Under the pieces are notes generated by a model, which was not told where the DNA came from, made no database searches, and saw only the letters and a program-made list of their open reading frames with translations. A stretch of DNA of 64,000 nucleotides, taken from positions 26,240 to 90,239 of the forward strand of contig NZ_CAKKMF010000006.1 of NCBI RefSeq assembly GCF_918697925.1, in the 5' to 3' direction. Origin of the DNA: Arthrobacter sp. Bi26. GTDB taxonomy: Bacteria > Actinomycetota > Actinomycetes > Actinomycetales > Micrococcaceae. Positions 53,990 to 64,000 of this stretch are shown here, in pieces. The position numbers were made by a program, and so were the translations under genes. How positions within the stretch are numbered: position 1 is the first letter of the stretch; each line of letters begins with the position of its first letter.

Positions 53990-55721
53990 CCTAAAGATGC
54001 TGGATGCCGGCGGGGAAAAGATTGCTGTCCGCAAGGATCTCCGGGTCCCGATGCGGGACGGCGTCGAGCTCGCCGCGGACGCCTATCACGGTACTGAGGA
54101 CAAGCCGCGGCCCGCCCTGGTGGCACTGAGCCCCTACGGCAAGGAGCTGCAGGCGCTGGCCCTCACCACCCCGCCGCAGCGGCGCCCCAGCCCCATGTGG
54201 GACGGCTGCATCGAGGCCGGGGACATCGCCCGCATCGTCAAGGAGGACTACGTCCACGTCATCGGCGACCTGCGCGGCTCCGGCCACTCCGGCGGCGAGC
54301 ACATCGGCAATTACAACGCCGGCGGCGTCTCCCTGGGCCAGGACGCGTACGACTTCATCGAATGGGTCGCCGAGCAGCCGTGGTGCGACGGCAACGTCGG
54401 CATGGTCGGCATCTCCTACTTCGGCTCCATGCAGGTGCTGGCCGCGGCCGAGCGCCCGCCGCACCTGAAGGCGATCTTCGTCTCCGGCGGCCACTACGAC
54501 TTTTACGAGACCACCTACCACGGCGGCGTCATGTGGTTCATGCCGCGCGCCGCCCGCGAGGGCCGCGGCGGCGACTCCGGCTGGGCGTTCACCGACGGCG
54601 TGAAGTCCCGCATGATCGAGAAGTACTCCCCCGATGAACTGAAGAAGCTGGTCCAGGAGCGGCTGCAGGATCCGGACGTGGCCGCCTGGCCGAACCTGGT
54701 CCATGTCCTGAACTACCCGAAGAATCATGAGGTCTGGTTCGACATCGTGATGAACGAGCTGGACGGGGACTGGTACGAGGAGCGCAACCCCGTCTCGCTG
54801 GCCCCGAACATCGACATCCCGGTCTGGCTGCAGCTCGACCAGGGCCGCGGCTGGACCTTGGATGGCACGATCGAGCTGTTCAATAAGCTGAAGGGCCCCA
54901 AGAAGCTGGACATCGGTCCCTACCCGCCGATGCAGTCGCGTCCCTTTATCGAGGAGCACGACAAGATGTTCCGGTGGTACGACTACTGGATCAAGGGCAT
55001 CGACAACGGCGTCATGGACGAACCGGCCGTGAGCGTCTTTGTGGAGGGTTCCCGGGAGGTGGTGACCGCCGAGGCGTGGCCGCCGAAGGACATCGAGTAC
55101 AAGTCCCTCTATCTGCGCCCGCGCCACACGCTGTCCGAACAGCCCGAGCCGATGGGGGCGGAGTACGCCGCCCCGGACGGCTTCTACCAGGCGCCGCTGA
55201 CGGTGACGGACAAGGTGGAGATCATCAGCTGGTCCACCCCTGTCTTCGAGGAGGACACGGAGATGATCGGCGCCGGTGCCGCGCACATCTTCGCCGAGAT
55301 CGACCAGCCGGACACCAACTTCATCCTGCGCCTGTGGGACTACGCTCCCAACGGCCCGCGCCAGCTGATCACCAGCGGCTACCTGAAGGCCTCGCACCGC
55401 GAACTCGACGAGCGAACCACCGAGGGCAACCCGTACCACGCGCACACCCGTTCCGTGCCGGTGGAGCCGGGGACGATCGAGGAGTACGTGCTGCGCCTCT
55501 ATCCGTTCGCGAACACGTTCAAGCCGGGGCACAAGCTGACGGTGGAACTGTCCAACGGCGAGCCGCTGGCCGACGAGCACAATGCGCTGCTGCCGCCGGA
55601 TGCCTTCCACCTGCCCGTGGGCCGGCCCGTCACCCATAAGATCTACCGCGACGCCGCCCACCAGTCCAGGCTGGTCCTGCCGTTCACCACACGCAAGGCG
55701 GCGGAAGACCAGGGGCACTGA
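53982..55721 (+). CDS. CocE/NonD-family hydrolase (S15 type)
   Basis: ATG 53982 overlaps the preceding stop and lies 10 bases after GAGGAG; an in-frame ATG at 53964 is less well placed. The 579-residue enzyme begins with the family motif RVPMRDGVELAAD, has DLRGSGHSGG near residue 97 and the nucleophile GISYFGS with Ser145. A beta-rich galactose-binding-like C-terminal domain starts near residue 370. CocE-type enzymes hydrolyse esters such as cocaine and NonD a macrotetrolide. No signal peptide is present. Confidence 0.86.
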   Translation: MDDLKMLDAGGEKIAVRKDLRVPMRDGVELAADAYHGTEDKPRPALVALSPYGKELQALALTTPPQRRPSPMWDGCIEAGDIARIVKEDYVHVIGDLRGSGHSGGEHIGNYNAGGVSLGQDAYDFIEWVAEQPWCDGNVGMVGISYFGSMQVLAAAERPPHLKAIFVSGGHYDFYETTYHGGVMWFMPRAAREGRGGDSGWAFTDGVKSRMIEKYSPDELKKLVQERLQDPDVAAWPNLVHVLNYPKNHEVWFDIVMNELDGDWYEERNPVSLAPNIDIPVWLQLDQGRGWTLDGTIELFNKLKGPKKLDIGPYPPMQSRPFIEEHDKMFRWYDYWIKGIDNGVMDEPAVSVFVEGSREVVTAEAWPPKDIEYKSLYLRPRHTLSEQPEPMGAEYAAPDGFYQAPLTVTDKVEIISWSTPVFEEDTEMIGAGAAHIFAEIDQPDTNFILRLWDYAPNGPRQLITSGYLKASHRELDERTTEGNPYHAHTRSVPVEPGTIEEYVLRLYPFANTFKPGHKLTVELSNGEPLADEHNALLPPDAFHLPVGRPVTHKIYRDAAHQSRLVLPFTTRKAAEDQGH

Positions 55722-55743
55722 TGTCGTGGGGCACCTGAAAACG

Positions 55744-55773
55744 CCGGGGCGCAGTCAATAGACTGCGCCCCGG
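55744..55773. terminator. Bidirectional terminator at the island's right end
   Basis: CCGGGGCGCAGTC (55744-55756) and GACTGCGCCCCGG (55761-55773) form a perfect 13-bp stem with a 4-base loop between the convergent stops of the CocE-type gene and the TetR gene. Confidence 0.75.
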
Positions 55774-55783
55774 TGCTTCCTGC

Positions 55784-56371
55784 TCACTCAGCCAGCAGGA
55801 AGCACCAGTTCTCGACCATCAGATCCAGAGAAGTGTCGCGGTCTACGGTCCAACCGAGCCGCATCCAGCGCCGGGAAAAGAACTCCAGTTCTCCGAAGGC
55901 CAGCGTGCACCGGACACGGCGGCTGGGTGGGTCAAAACGCCCGGCCCGGTCCAGGCCGGCCTGCATGTCATCGATTGCCAGGTCGAACCACTGATCCAAA
56001 GCGGCCTGGATGTCCGGTTCGCTGGCCGCGGCCTGGTGCGCCGCCACCACATAGGGACGGATGTCGGCCCATTGGTCAAATTTCCGTGCAAGCCAGACCC
56101 TGATCAGCTTGCGGTCCCCGGATTCCACCACCGAATGCAGCGGCGGCACATCGGCATCGGTCAGTATCTCGTTGGACCGCTCGACGAGCGAGCGCATGAG
56201 CTGGGCCTTGGACGGAAAATGCGAATAGAAGGTTGCCCTGGTGGTGCCTACGGCAGCGGCAATGTCATCCACCGTGGTGGCGGCGAACCCCTTTTCCTCG
56301 AAAAGCTCCAGCCCCTTCTCGAGAAAAAGTCGGCGGGTCATCTGCTTTTGAGCTTCTCGAATGCTTGCCAC
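55784..56371 (-). CDS. TetR-family regulator (paralogue 2 of the catabolic island)
   Basis: The 195-residue protein opens IREAQKQMTRRLFLEKGLEL and has the helix-turn-helix GTTRATFYSHFPSKAQLM. It is clearly similar in its first 70 residues to the TetR at 43526-44140. The ligand domains are more different, so the two may sense different molecules yet bind related DNA. It converges on the rightward arm and is separated from it by a terminator. Confidence 0.86.
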   Translation of the reverse strand: MASIREAQKQMTRRLFLEKGLELFEEKGFAATTVDDIAAAVGTTRATFYSHFPSKAQLMRSLVERSNEILTDADVPPLHSVVESGDRKLIRVWLARKFDQWADIRPYVVAAHQAAASEPDIQAALDQWFDLAIDDMQAGLDRAGRFDPPSRRVRCTLAFGELEFFSRRWMRLGWTVDRDTSLDLMVENWCFLLAE

Positions 56372-56458
56372 GGCCCCAGATTAGTCCACATTCTCAGACC
56401 ACGCTGGAATCCGCCGATACCGAATCGGTTGAGCAGCAGCGGCGGGCTGCCCGCAGTT

Positions 56459-56492
56459 CCGGGTGCCATCGGAGCGATCCGGTGGCACCCGG
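56459..56492 (-). terminator. Hairpin after the UvrA-like gene
   Basis: CCGGGTGCCA (56459-56468) and TGGCACCCGG (56483-56492) are perfect arms; an inner CGGA/TCCG pair extends the stem around a GCGA loop. It lies 36 bases past the stop of the UvrA-like gene. Confidence 0.55.
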
Positions 56493-56527
56493 AGCCGCAA
56501 CCGCGGCCGCGGCAATGACCGGGCGGG

Positions 56528-58918
<2,391 letters not shown>

Positions 58919-59057
58919 GGTGTCTCCATCTGTTTGCGGGGCCGCCTGCGCGGACTCCCTCAGCGTCGCTTTGCTCTATCTAACCAGCTTCCGGCTCTGT
59001 GCCTTCTTGTCCCGCGTCCGCCTTGCCCGCGTCCGCCTTGCCGCGTCCGCGGACGGC

Positions 59058-59477
59058 TCAGAGCGGCTGCTGGATGCGGATCAGGTTGCCCGCGGGATCG
59101 CGGAAGGCACAGTCGCGGACTCCGTAGGGCTGCTCTGTCGGCTCCTGGACCACCTCGGCGCCGCTGGCCTGGAGCCGTTCGAAGGTAGCGTCGACGTCCT
59201 TGGTGGCCAGGAGGATGCGGGCGTAGGTGCCCTTGGCCATCATCTCGTCGATGATGCGGCGCTCGTCGTCGGTGATACCGGGGTCGGCGGCCGGCGGCTC
59301 CAGGACGATGGCCGTGCCCGGCTGGTCGGCCGGGCCGACCGTGATCCAGCGCATCCCGCCGTATCCGACGTCGTTGCGGACCTCGAAACCGAGTGTGTCG
59401 CGATAGAAGGCGACGGCGGCGTCGGGATCGTTGTGTGGGAGGAAACTCGCGTGAATGTTGATGTCCATGAAATTCAT
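59058..59477 (-). CDS. VOC-family protein
   Basis: The 139-residue protein begins MDINIHASFLPHNDPDAAVAFYRDTLGFEV, residues 4-33, the usual first VOC unit, and ends with GVRDCAFRDPAGNLIRIQQ, the usual second-unit end. It is translationally coupled by ATGA to the AraC-family regulator upstream. Such pairs often concern detoxification or antibiotic binding; the ligand is unknown. Confidence 0.83.
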   Translation of the reverse strand: MNFMDINIHASFLPHNDPDAAVAFYRDTLGFEVRNDVGYGGMRWITVGPADQPGTAIVLEPPAADPGITDDERRIIDEMMAKGTYARILLATKDVDATFERLQASGAEVVQEPTEQPYGVRDCAFRDPAGNLIRIQQPL

Positions 59478-59923
59478 GCTAGCTGCGCTTCGGGGGCCGG
59501 CACTTCTCGATTCCTGACCGGTCTGGTGACCTGTTTCGCCACGCAGGACGGCATCCCCGCGGTCGCGCGCGCCGCCTCGCGCCGGTAGACGCTGGGCGGT
59601 ACGCCGACCAGTTCGGTGAAACGGGTACTGAAGGTGCCCAGCGACGAGCAGCCGACCGTGAAGCAGACGTCGGTGACGCTCAGGTCGCCGCGGCGCAGCA
59701 ACGCCATGGCGCGCTCGATGCGCCGCGTCATCAGATAGCTGTACGGTGACTCGCCGTACGCGAGGCGGAACTCGCGGCTGAGGTGCCCGGCGGACATGTG
59801 CACACCGCGGGCGAGGGCCTCGACGTCGAGCGGTTGCGGGTACTCCCGGTCCATCCGGTCACGGACGCGGCGTAGCAGCGCGAGGTCGCGCAAGTGCTGC
59901 GCCGGGTCGGGTTTGCTGGTCAC
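59474..59923 (-). CDS. AraC-family regulator, minimal type
   Basis: GTG 59923 (VTSKPDPAQHL) is chosen; an upstream frame adds 18 residues without family character. The 149-residue protein consists almost only of the AraC DNA-binding domain: LDVEALARGVHMSAGHLSREF (first helix-turn-helix) and SVTDVCFTVGCSSLGTFSTRF (second). No sensor domain is present. It overlaps the VOC gene by 4 bases and probably regulates it. Confidence 0.83.
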   Translation of the reverse strand: MTSKPDPAQHLRDLALLRRVRDRMDREYPQPLDVEALARGVHMSAGHLSREFRLAYGESPYSYLMTRRIERAMALLRRGDLSVTDVCFTVGCSSLGTFSTRFTELVGVPPSVYRREAARATAGMPSCVAKQVTRPVRNREVPAPEAQLA

Positions 59924-60027
59924 ATGTGAGATGGTGCTACTTCGCGCCGAAGTTGTCCACCCCGGCCGTGGTCCCAAATCTCAAGTCGTTCCATTGTCTT
60001 TGGCGGCGGCCTCACTGAGAATGAACC

Positions 60028-61263
60028 ATGACGGTCTACCTGAGGTCCTTAGAAACTGCAGTCCCGCCAACCATCCTGGTCCAGTCCGAGGCCAGGGCGG
60101 TGTTCGCCGCCCAGCCGGGCCTCACTCGGCTCGGATCCCGGCTGGTCAACACCTGCTTTGACTCCGCCGCCATCGACACCCGGCATACGGCAGTCGAGGA
60201 ACTCACCAAGGACAGCCGGGCGGAAGATCCCCAGTTCTTCGACCCGGCCACCGGCTTGGTGCTCAGCCCCAGCACCAAGACCCGCAACGGCATTTTCGCC
60301 ACGGAAGCGACCAAGCTCTTCATTGAGGCCGCCCAAAAAGCCCTGGATGCCTGTCCGGGAGTCGATGCGCAGGACATCACCCACCTGATCACCGTCTCCT
60401 GCACCGGATTCTTCAATCCGGGCCCGGACTACAAGATTGTCCGGGCCCTCGGCCTGAACCCGGCCGTCCAGCGGTACCACCTCGGTTTCATGGGCTGCTA
60501 CGCCGCATTCCCGGCGCTGCGGGCCGCGAAGTCATTTTGTGAAGCGGACCCGGATGCGGCGGTGCTGGTGGTCTGCGCCGAACTCTGTTCCCTCCACGTC
60601 CGGACCTCCAATGACCCGGACACCATCATGGGATCGGCCTTGTTTGCCGACGGCGCCGCTGCGGCCATCATCACGGCGCGGGACATCCCTGGCGAACCAG
60701 CCCTGCTGCGGCTGGACCACTTCGAAACCGTTCTGACGCCCGTCGGGGAGGACTCGATGGCCTGGAACATCGGCGACGAAGGCTTCGAGATGGTGCTGGG
60801 AAACTATGTCCCGCACATCATCGATGACCACATCATCGGCGCCCTCGAACCTCTCCTGTCCCGCGACAGTTCGCTGCAGGGACTCCCCTACCGGGACATC
60901 CAGCACTGGGGCATCCACCCGGGCGGCCGGAGCATCCTGGACAAGGTCCAGTCCAGGCTGGACCTCAGCGACGAACAACTCGTCCCCGCCCGCGAAACCC
61001 TGCGGAACTTCGGCAACATGAGCAGCGCCACCGTCCTGTTCGTCATCAAGCACATCCTGGACCTGCCGGCGGCGGACGACGCCGGGACCAGCCCGGCCAG
61101 CCCCGGCGGCCCGGGCGTGGAACGGATCTGCTCCATGGCCTTCGGCCCGGGCCTGACGGTCGAAACGGCACTCTTCACCAGGCTGGCTGCCCCGCGACCT
61201 GCTGACAACCCGCGGCAGGAGTCCGCGGCGGAACCGGCGGAACCAGTAGCGGTACGGGTCTGA
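60028..61263 (+). CDS. Type III polyketide synthase
   Basis: The 411-residue thiolase-fold enzyme has the catalytic triad Cys157 (GFMGCYAAF), His297 (WGIHPGGRS) and Asn330 (FGNMSSAT), and the C-terminal MAFGPGLTVE. It uses malonyl-CoA extenders on an acyl starter to make pyrones, resorcinols or related aromatics. A methyltransferase and a FAD monooxygenase follow directly, so the product is probably methylated and hydroxylated to a quinone-like or phenolic lipid. The starter is unknown. Confidence 0.88.
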   Translation: MTVYLRSLETAVPPTILVQSEARAVFAAQPGLTRLGSRLVNTCFDSAAIDTRHTAVEELTKDSRAEDPQFFDPATGLVLSPSTKTRNGIFATEATKLFIEAAQKALDACPGVDAQDITHLITVSCTGFFNPGPDYKIVRALGLNPAVQRYHLGFMGCYAAFPALRAAKSFCEADPDAAVLVVCAELCSLHVRTSNDPDTIMGSALFADGAAAAIITARDIPGEPALLRLDHFETVLTPVGEDSMAWNIGDEGFEMVLGNYVPHIIDDHIIGALEPLLSRDSSLQGLPYRDIQHWGIHPGGRSILDKVQSRLDLSDEQLVPARETLRNFGNMSSATVLFVIKHILDLPAADDAGTSPASPGGPGVERICSMAFGPGLTVETALFTRLAAPRPADNPRQESAAEPAEPVAVRV

Positions 61264-61325
61264 AAGCGGCCACACTGAAACCGTTCAGCGCGAAGCAGAT
61301 CCCAGAACACCTCCGGGCGGCCCTC

Positions 61326-62036
61326 TTGCGGGACCGCGCGTCAGACGCCGTCGAGGAAATGGACCTGCCCGGCTGCGATCCCGGCCGGCTGGAGCGCACT
61401 TATGCCCAGTTTGCGCTCGTCAACCGCGCAGTGGCCGGTTGGCGCGGCATCTATCGGACCCGGATCCGGCCGCGGCTGTCCGCGGACTCCCCCACGTCCC
61501 TGCTGGACATCGGTTGCGGCGGGGGCGACGTTTCGGTGCTGCTTGCCCAATGGGCCGCCCGGGACGGGCTGCGCCTGGAAGTCACTGCCATTGACCCGGA
61601 TCCGCGGGCCATCCTGTTCGCCCGCGCCCGCCACGCTACGGCGGACGTGACGTTTCGCCAGGCGAGCTCTGCCGAGCTGCTCGCAGGGGGCCAGCGGTAC
61701 GAGGTCGTGGTGTCCAACCATGTGCTGCACCACCTCAGCGGGCTGGGAACGTTCCTTAGCGAGTGTGCCATGTTGTCCAATGGCACCGTCATCCACAACG
61801 ACATCCGCCGCAGCCCCGCCGCCTACGCGCTCTTCTTTGCCGGCTCCTGGGTGCTCACAGGCTCCTACATCCGGCGGGACGGGTTGACCTCAATCCGTCG
61901 AAGTTACACTGCCGCGGAGCTGGCCGCCGCCGCTCCCCCCGGCTGGACAGTGGCCCGCCACGCGCCATTCCGGAACCTGCTGCTGCTGGACACTCCCGAC
62001 GGCGACTATCCGGGGAGGCCCGCTGCCCGTGGCTGA
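61326..62036 (+). CDS. Class I SAM-dependent methyltransferase
   Basis: TTG 61326 gives 236 residues; the same frame runs open back to the polyketide synthase stop, and a CTG at 61260 overlapping it cannot be excluded. Motif I is LLDIGCGGGDVSVLL, then AIDPDPRAI, and motif IV-like VVVSNHVLHHL. It probably methylates the polyketide product. The FAD monooxygenase gene overlaps its end by 8 bases. Confidence 0.82.
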   Translation: MRDRASDAVEEMDLPGCDPGRLERTYAQFALVNRAVAGWRGIYRTRIRPRLSADSPTSLLDIGCGGGDVSVLLAQWAARDGLRLEVTAIDPDPRAILFARARHATADVTFRQASSAELLAGGQRYEVVVSNHVLHHLSGLGTFLSECAMLSNGTVIHNDIRRSPAAYALFFAGSWVLTGSYIRRDGLTSIRRSYTAAELAAAAPPGWTVARHAPFRNLLLLDTPDGDYPGRPAARG

Positions 62037-63210
62037 AGTGCTGATCATCGGTGCTGGTCCGGTGGGACTGTTCATGGCCGCGCTGCTGCTGCAGGAAGGC
62101 GTGGATGTGCAGATCCTGGAACAGCGGAGCGCACCGGAACCGCACTCGCGTGCCATCGGCATCCATCCGCCGGCGTTGGCTGCGCTCGCGGGAACCGGAG
62201 TTTCCGAGGCCCTGGTTGCCGAAGGCGTCCCGATCCGCCGCGGAGTCGCCCTCGCCGGCGGGAAATGCCTCGCCCAGATGTCCTTTGCCGGTGTCTCGGA
62301 CCGTTTTCCGTTCGTCCTGTCCCTGCCCCAGGGCCGCACGGAGGCGCTGCTGGAACGGCGGGTCAATGAGCTCAACGACGGCGCCCTGCACCGCGGCGTC
62401 CGCCTCATCCGGCTGTCCGACGACGGCGCCCGCGTCACCGTGGAAGCCGTATCCGGGCGCGGCACCTTGAGCTATGCGGCGCCGCTGGTCATTGCCGCCG
62501 ACGGCGTGCGTTCCACAGTGCGGGCGCTGCAGGGCGTCGCCTTGCGAGCCAAAGAGTACCCGGACAGCTACCTCATGGGTGACTTCGCGGACAACACCGG
62601 GTTCGGTCCGGACGCCGCGCTCTTCCTGGCCGGGGCCGGCATCGTGGAGTCGTTTCCCTTGCCCGGTCATCTCCGCCGCTGGGTGGTGCGGCTGGGCGCC
62701 GGCGACCCCCCTGCTGCCGGCGGCGCCACCGCGGGCGGCCAGTGCGGCGACAGTCAGGGCGGCGACGCCCTGTGGCTCATGCGCTGCGTACGCGAGCGGA
62801 CAGGACTCGACATCGACGCCGGAACCAACAGCATGCTGAGCAGCTTCGGCGTCCGCACGCGCCTGGCCCGCCGGATGGTGACCGGCCGGGTGGTGACGAT
62901 CGGGGATGCGGCCCATGAGGTCAGTCCCATCGGCGGGCAGGGCATGAACCTGGGCTGGCTCGACGCTGCGGCGCTGGTACCGATCGCAACGGCCGCCATG
63001 CGCCGCCAGCAGGTAGACGGCGCCTTGAAGAACTTCGAACGCACCCGGCTGCGGGCGGCGGCGAGGGCCGCACGCCAGGCCGAAATCAATATGGCCCTGG
63101 GCCGGCCCCTCACGGACGGCCTCTTGGGGTTGCGGAACCGGGCCATCGGAGGCGTCGCCGCAGTTCCGGCGGTGAATGCACTGATCGCCCGCCGCTTCAC
63201 GATGCAGTGA
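62029..63210 (+). CDS. FAD-dependent monooxygenase of the polyketide operon
   Basis: GTG 62029 starts VAEVLIIGAGPVGLFMAALL, an FAD-binding N-terminus. The 393-residue protein also has the DG motif VIAADGVRSTVR near residue 150 and the GD motif VVTIGDAAHEVSPIGGQGMN near 285, the UbiH/phenol-hydroxylase class. It probably hydroxylates the aromatic polyketide, as in other synthase-methyltransferase-hydroxylase sets such as the streptomycete srs genes. Confidence 0.86.
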   Translation: MAEVLIIGAGPVGLFMAALLLQEGVDVQILEQRSAPEPHSRAIGIHPPALAALAGTGVSEALVAEGVPIRRGVALAGGKCLAQMSFAGVSDRFPFVLSLPQGRTEALLERRVNELNDGALHRGVRLIRLSDDGARVTVEAVSGRGTLSYAAPLVIAADGVRSTVRALQGVALRAKEYPDSYLMGDFADNTGFGPDAALFLAGAGIVESFPLPGHLRRWVVRLGAGDPPAAGGATAGGQCGDSQGGDALWLMRCVRERTGLDIDAGTNSMLSSFGVRTRLARRMVTGRVVTIGDAAHEVSPIGGQGMNLGWLDAAALVPIATAAMRRQQVDGALKNFERTRLRAAARAARQAEINMALGRPLTDGLLGLRNRAIGGVAAVPAVNALIARRFTMQ

Positions 63211-63533
63211 GGATCCCGGTTGCTGCCCCGCGGCCTCCCGCCCGTCGCTGCTCATCGAAGACACCCGCCGACACCTTTTGAAATTCACCCGCACATGCGG
63301 GAGAATTTGGTGGGGTGCTCACGTTCGACGCGCCAGGGCATCCTGAGTTGCCGAGCCCAAACCGTGCATCGGAACCGCAGTCGGTCAGTTGTGGCCCCGA
63401 ACTCGATCCAGGTGCCGTAACTCGGAGTTTTTTGCAGAGTTCTTTTGATAGTCCAGCCTGACAACGGCGCGACATCGCTCAGCGCCAGTTCGAGCCCCTG
63501 GGGCCGCCCAGCAGGGTGGATCGGGGGTAAAGG
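63211..63533. other. Intergenic region after the polyketide operon
   Basis: Apart from the palindrome at 63281-63308 I see no gene or clear signal. A minus-strand frame (63285-63776) overlaps the partial gene below and is considered less likely. Confidence 0.4.
63281..63308. terminator. Palindrome after the polyketide operon
   Basis: AAATTCACCCGCA (63281-63293) and TGCGGGAGAATTT (63296-63308) are inverted repeats with one mismatch and a 2-base loop, 70 bases after the monooxygenase stop. It may terminate the operon or act as a binding site. Confidence 0.45.
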
Positions 63534-64000
63534 GTGTGTTGCGAACGCACTCCCGCCGCACAGGAAGGTTCCGGAATTCCACGACCAAATCGGCAGCTCA
63601 ATCCCTTCATCCGCAAATACCTCAAGACCGGCCGCCCCGCCCATGCAGATGCCAGAGGTCTCGGCGAAATCAAGCCGGTCGAGCCCGCCGCCCGGCAGGA
63701 GGGCGCGCCCCTCCTCGGCGATGATCAGGTCTACGTGATGAAGTACGGGAGCGAGTACCATACGGCGTGGTGCCACGTTGTGGCCGACAACTGGCGCAAC
63801 GCCCCCAGAGGGCTCCTCGTGACGTTGTTGGCCGATATCGGAGCGCGGACCCGCTGCGAGGAATGTGACCGACCCTTGAGCGCAGCCGGAGCGTCATCTG
63901 CGCAGGAGTACCAAAAACAACCCCGGCCCGCCCCGGCGACCCCGCCGCCGGACGGGGTGATCCCGTTGAAGGTCGTCGGGGTGGCCCATGGAATCCTGTT
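63534..64000 (+). CDS. Partial hypothetical protein with cysteine pair, 3' end missing
   Basis: A plus-strand frame opens at GTG 63534 and runs off the window. Codon third positions are strongly GC-biased from about 63700 on. The visible protein reads VYVMKYGSEYHTAWCHVVAD, then LLVTLLADIGARTRCEECDR, then a Pro-rich linker. The CxxC after a Trp-Cys-His suggests a small zinc site. Family not recognised; the true start could be further downstream. Confidence 0.45.
   Translation, partial: MCCERTPAAQEGSGIPRPNRQLNPFIRKYLKTGRPAHADARGLGEIKPVEPAARQEGAPLLGDDQVYVMKYGSEYHTAWCHVVADNWRNAPRGLLVTLLADIGARTRCEECDRPLSAAGASSAQEYQKQPRPAPATPPPDGVIPLKVVGVAHGIL

Noticed and set aside
53991..55718. A 575-codon minus-strand frame
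   Set aside because: Mirrors the CocE-type gene almost exactly; no recognisable features.
61855..63294. A 479-codon minus-strand frame
   Set aside because: Antisense to the polyketide-operon monooxygenase and methyltransferase end.
63285..63776. A 163-codon minus-strand frame at the right edge
   Set aside because: Looks somewhat protein-like, but the plus-strand frame through the same DNA has better codon bias and continues to the window end. It cannot be fully excluded.

Overview
The window reads as chromosomal DNA of a high-GC actinobacterium, most likely a soil member of the Micrococcaceae (Arthrobacter/Pseudarthrobacter-like). This is inferred from the GC-rich third codon positions, frequent GTG starts, 4-base ATGA/GTGA gene overlaps, a mycothiol-type maleylpyruvate isomerase, a DUF4193 protein, and the actinobacterial phosphatase/SCO1664-family gene pair. 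No rRNA, tRNA, CRISPR array or intact insertion sequence was seen. The content is dominated by accessory catabolism, transport and regulators.

Layout. 1-2.5 kb: the end of a PrpF-family isomerase and a MatC-like carboxylate transporter. 2.5-4.7 kb: a spacer with two elaborate palindromes, a proline iminopeptidase, a decayed MFS gene and a small hypothetical gene. 5-10.2 kb: a sulfur-scavenging operon (lipoprotein, ATPase, permease, TauD-type dioxygenase, flavin monooxygenase). 10.4-15.4 kb: a dead resolvase, a VOC protein, an EamA exporter with a LysR regulator, a DUF4193 protein, a lytic transglycosylase and a histidine phosphatase. 15.4-22.2 kb: permease, M20 amidohydrolase, nitrilase-type amidase and lysine-2-monooxygenase-like flavoenzyme, with a divergent PucR regulator. 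22.3-27.7 kb: a calpain-like protease, a hypothetical gene, a RibD-type reductase, a Pro/Gln-tailed membrane protein and an AlkD-like protein with a repeated N-terminus. 27.8-32.7 kb: a VWA/AAA+ pair and the phosphatase/SCO1664 pair. 32.8-39.1 kb: a 3-hydroxybenzoate/gentisate pathway (transporter, 6-hydroxylase, gentisate dioxygenase, fumarylpyruvate hydrolase, maleylpyruvate isomerase) with an IclR regulator and two matching operator-like repeats. 39.3-41.5 kb: an MFS carrier and an SDR. 41.5-56.4 kb: a two-armed catabolic island. 56.5-64 kb: a UvrA-like ATPase, an AraC/VOC pair, a type III polyketide synthase operon, and a truncated gene at the edge.

The most unusual part is the island at 41.5-56.4 kb. 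Two divergent transcription units leave a control region that carries a perfect 16-bp inverted repeat. The left arm encodes an exporter, a complete class I P450 system (P450, [3Fe-4S]-type ferredoxin, reductase), TetR, MarR and a second exporter. The right arm encodes two phosphotriesterase-family proteins, a FAD hydroxylase, an alpha/beta-hydrolase, a metallo-beta-lactamase-fold hydrolase and a CocE-type esterase. The first phosphotriesterase-family protein has lost nearly every metal ligand, while its neighbour keeps them all. Two paralogous TetR regulators lie in or at the edge of the island. The substrate is unknown; the enzyme set suggests an oxygenated ester or lactone that is opened and hydroxylated, perhaps feeding the adjacent gentisate pathway.

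All calls rest on reading the sequence and recalling family features. No database search was run.
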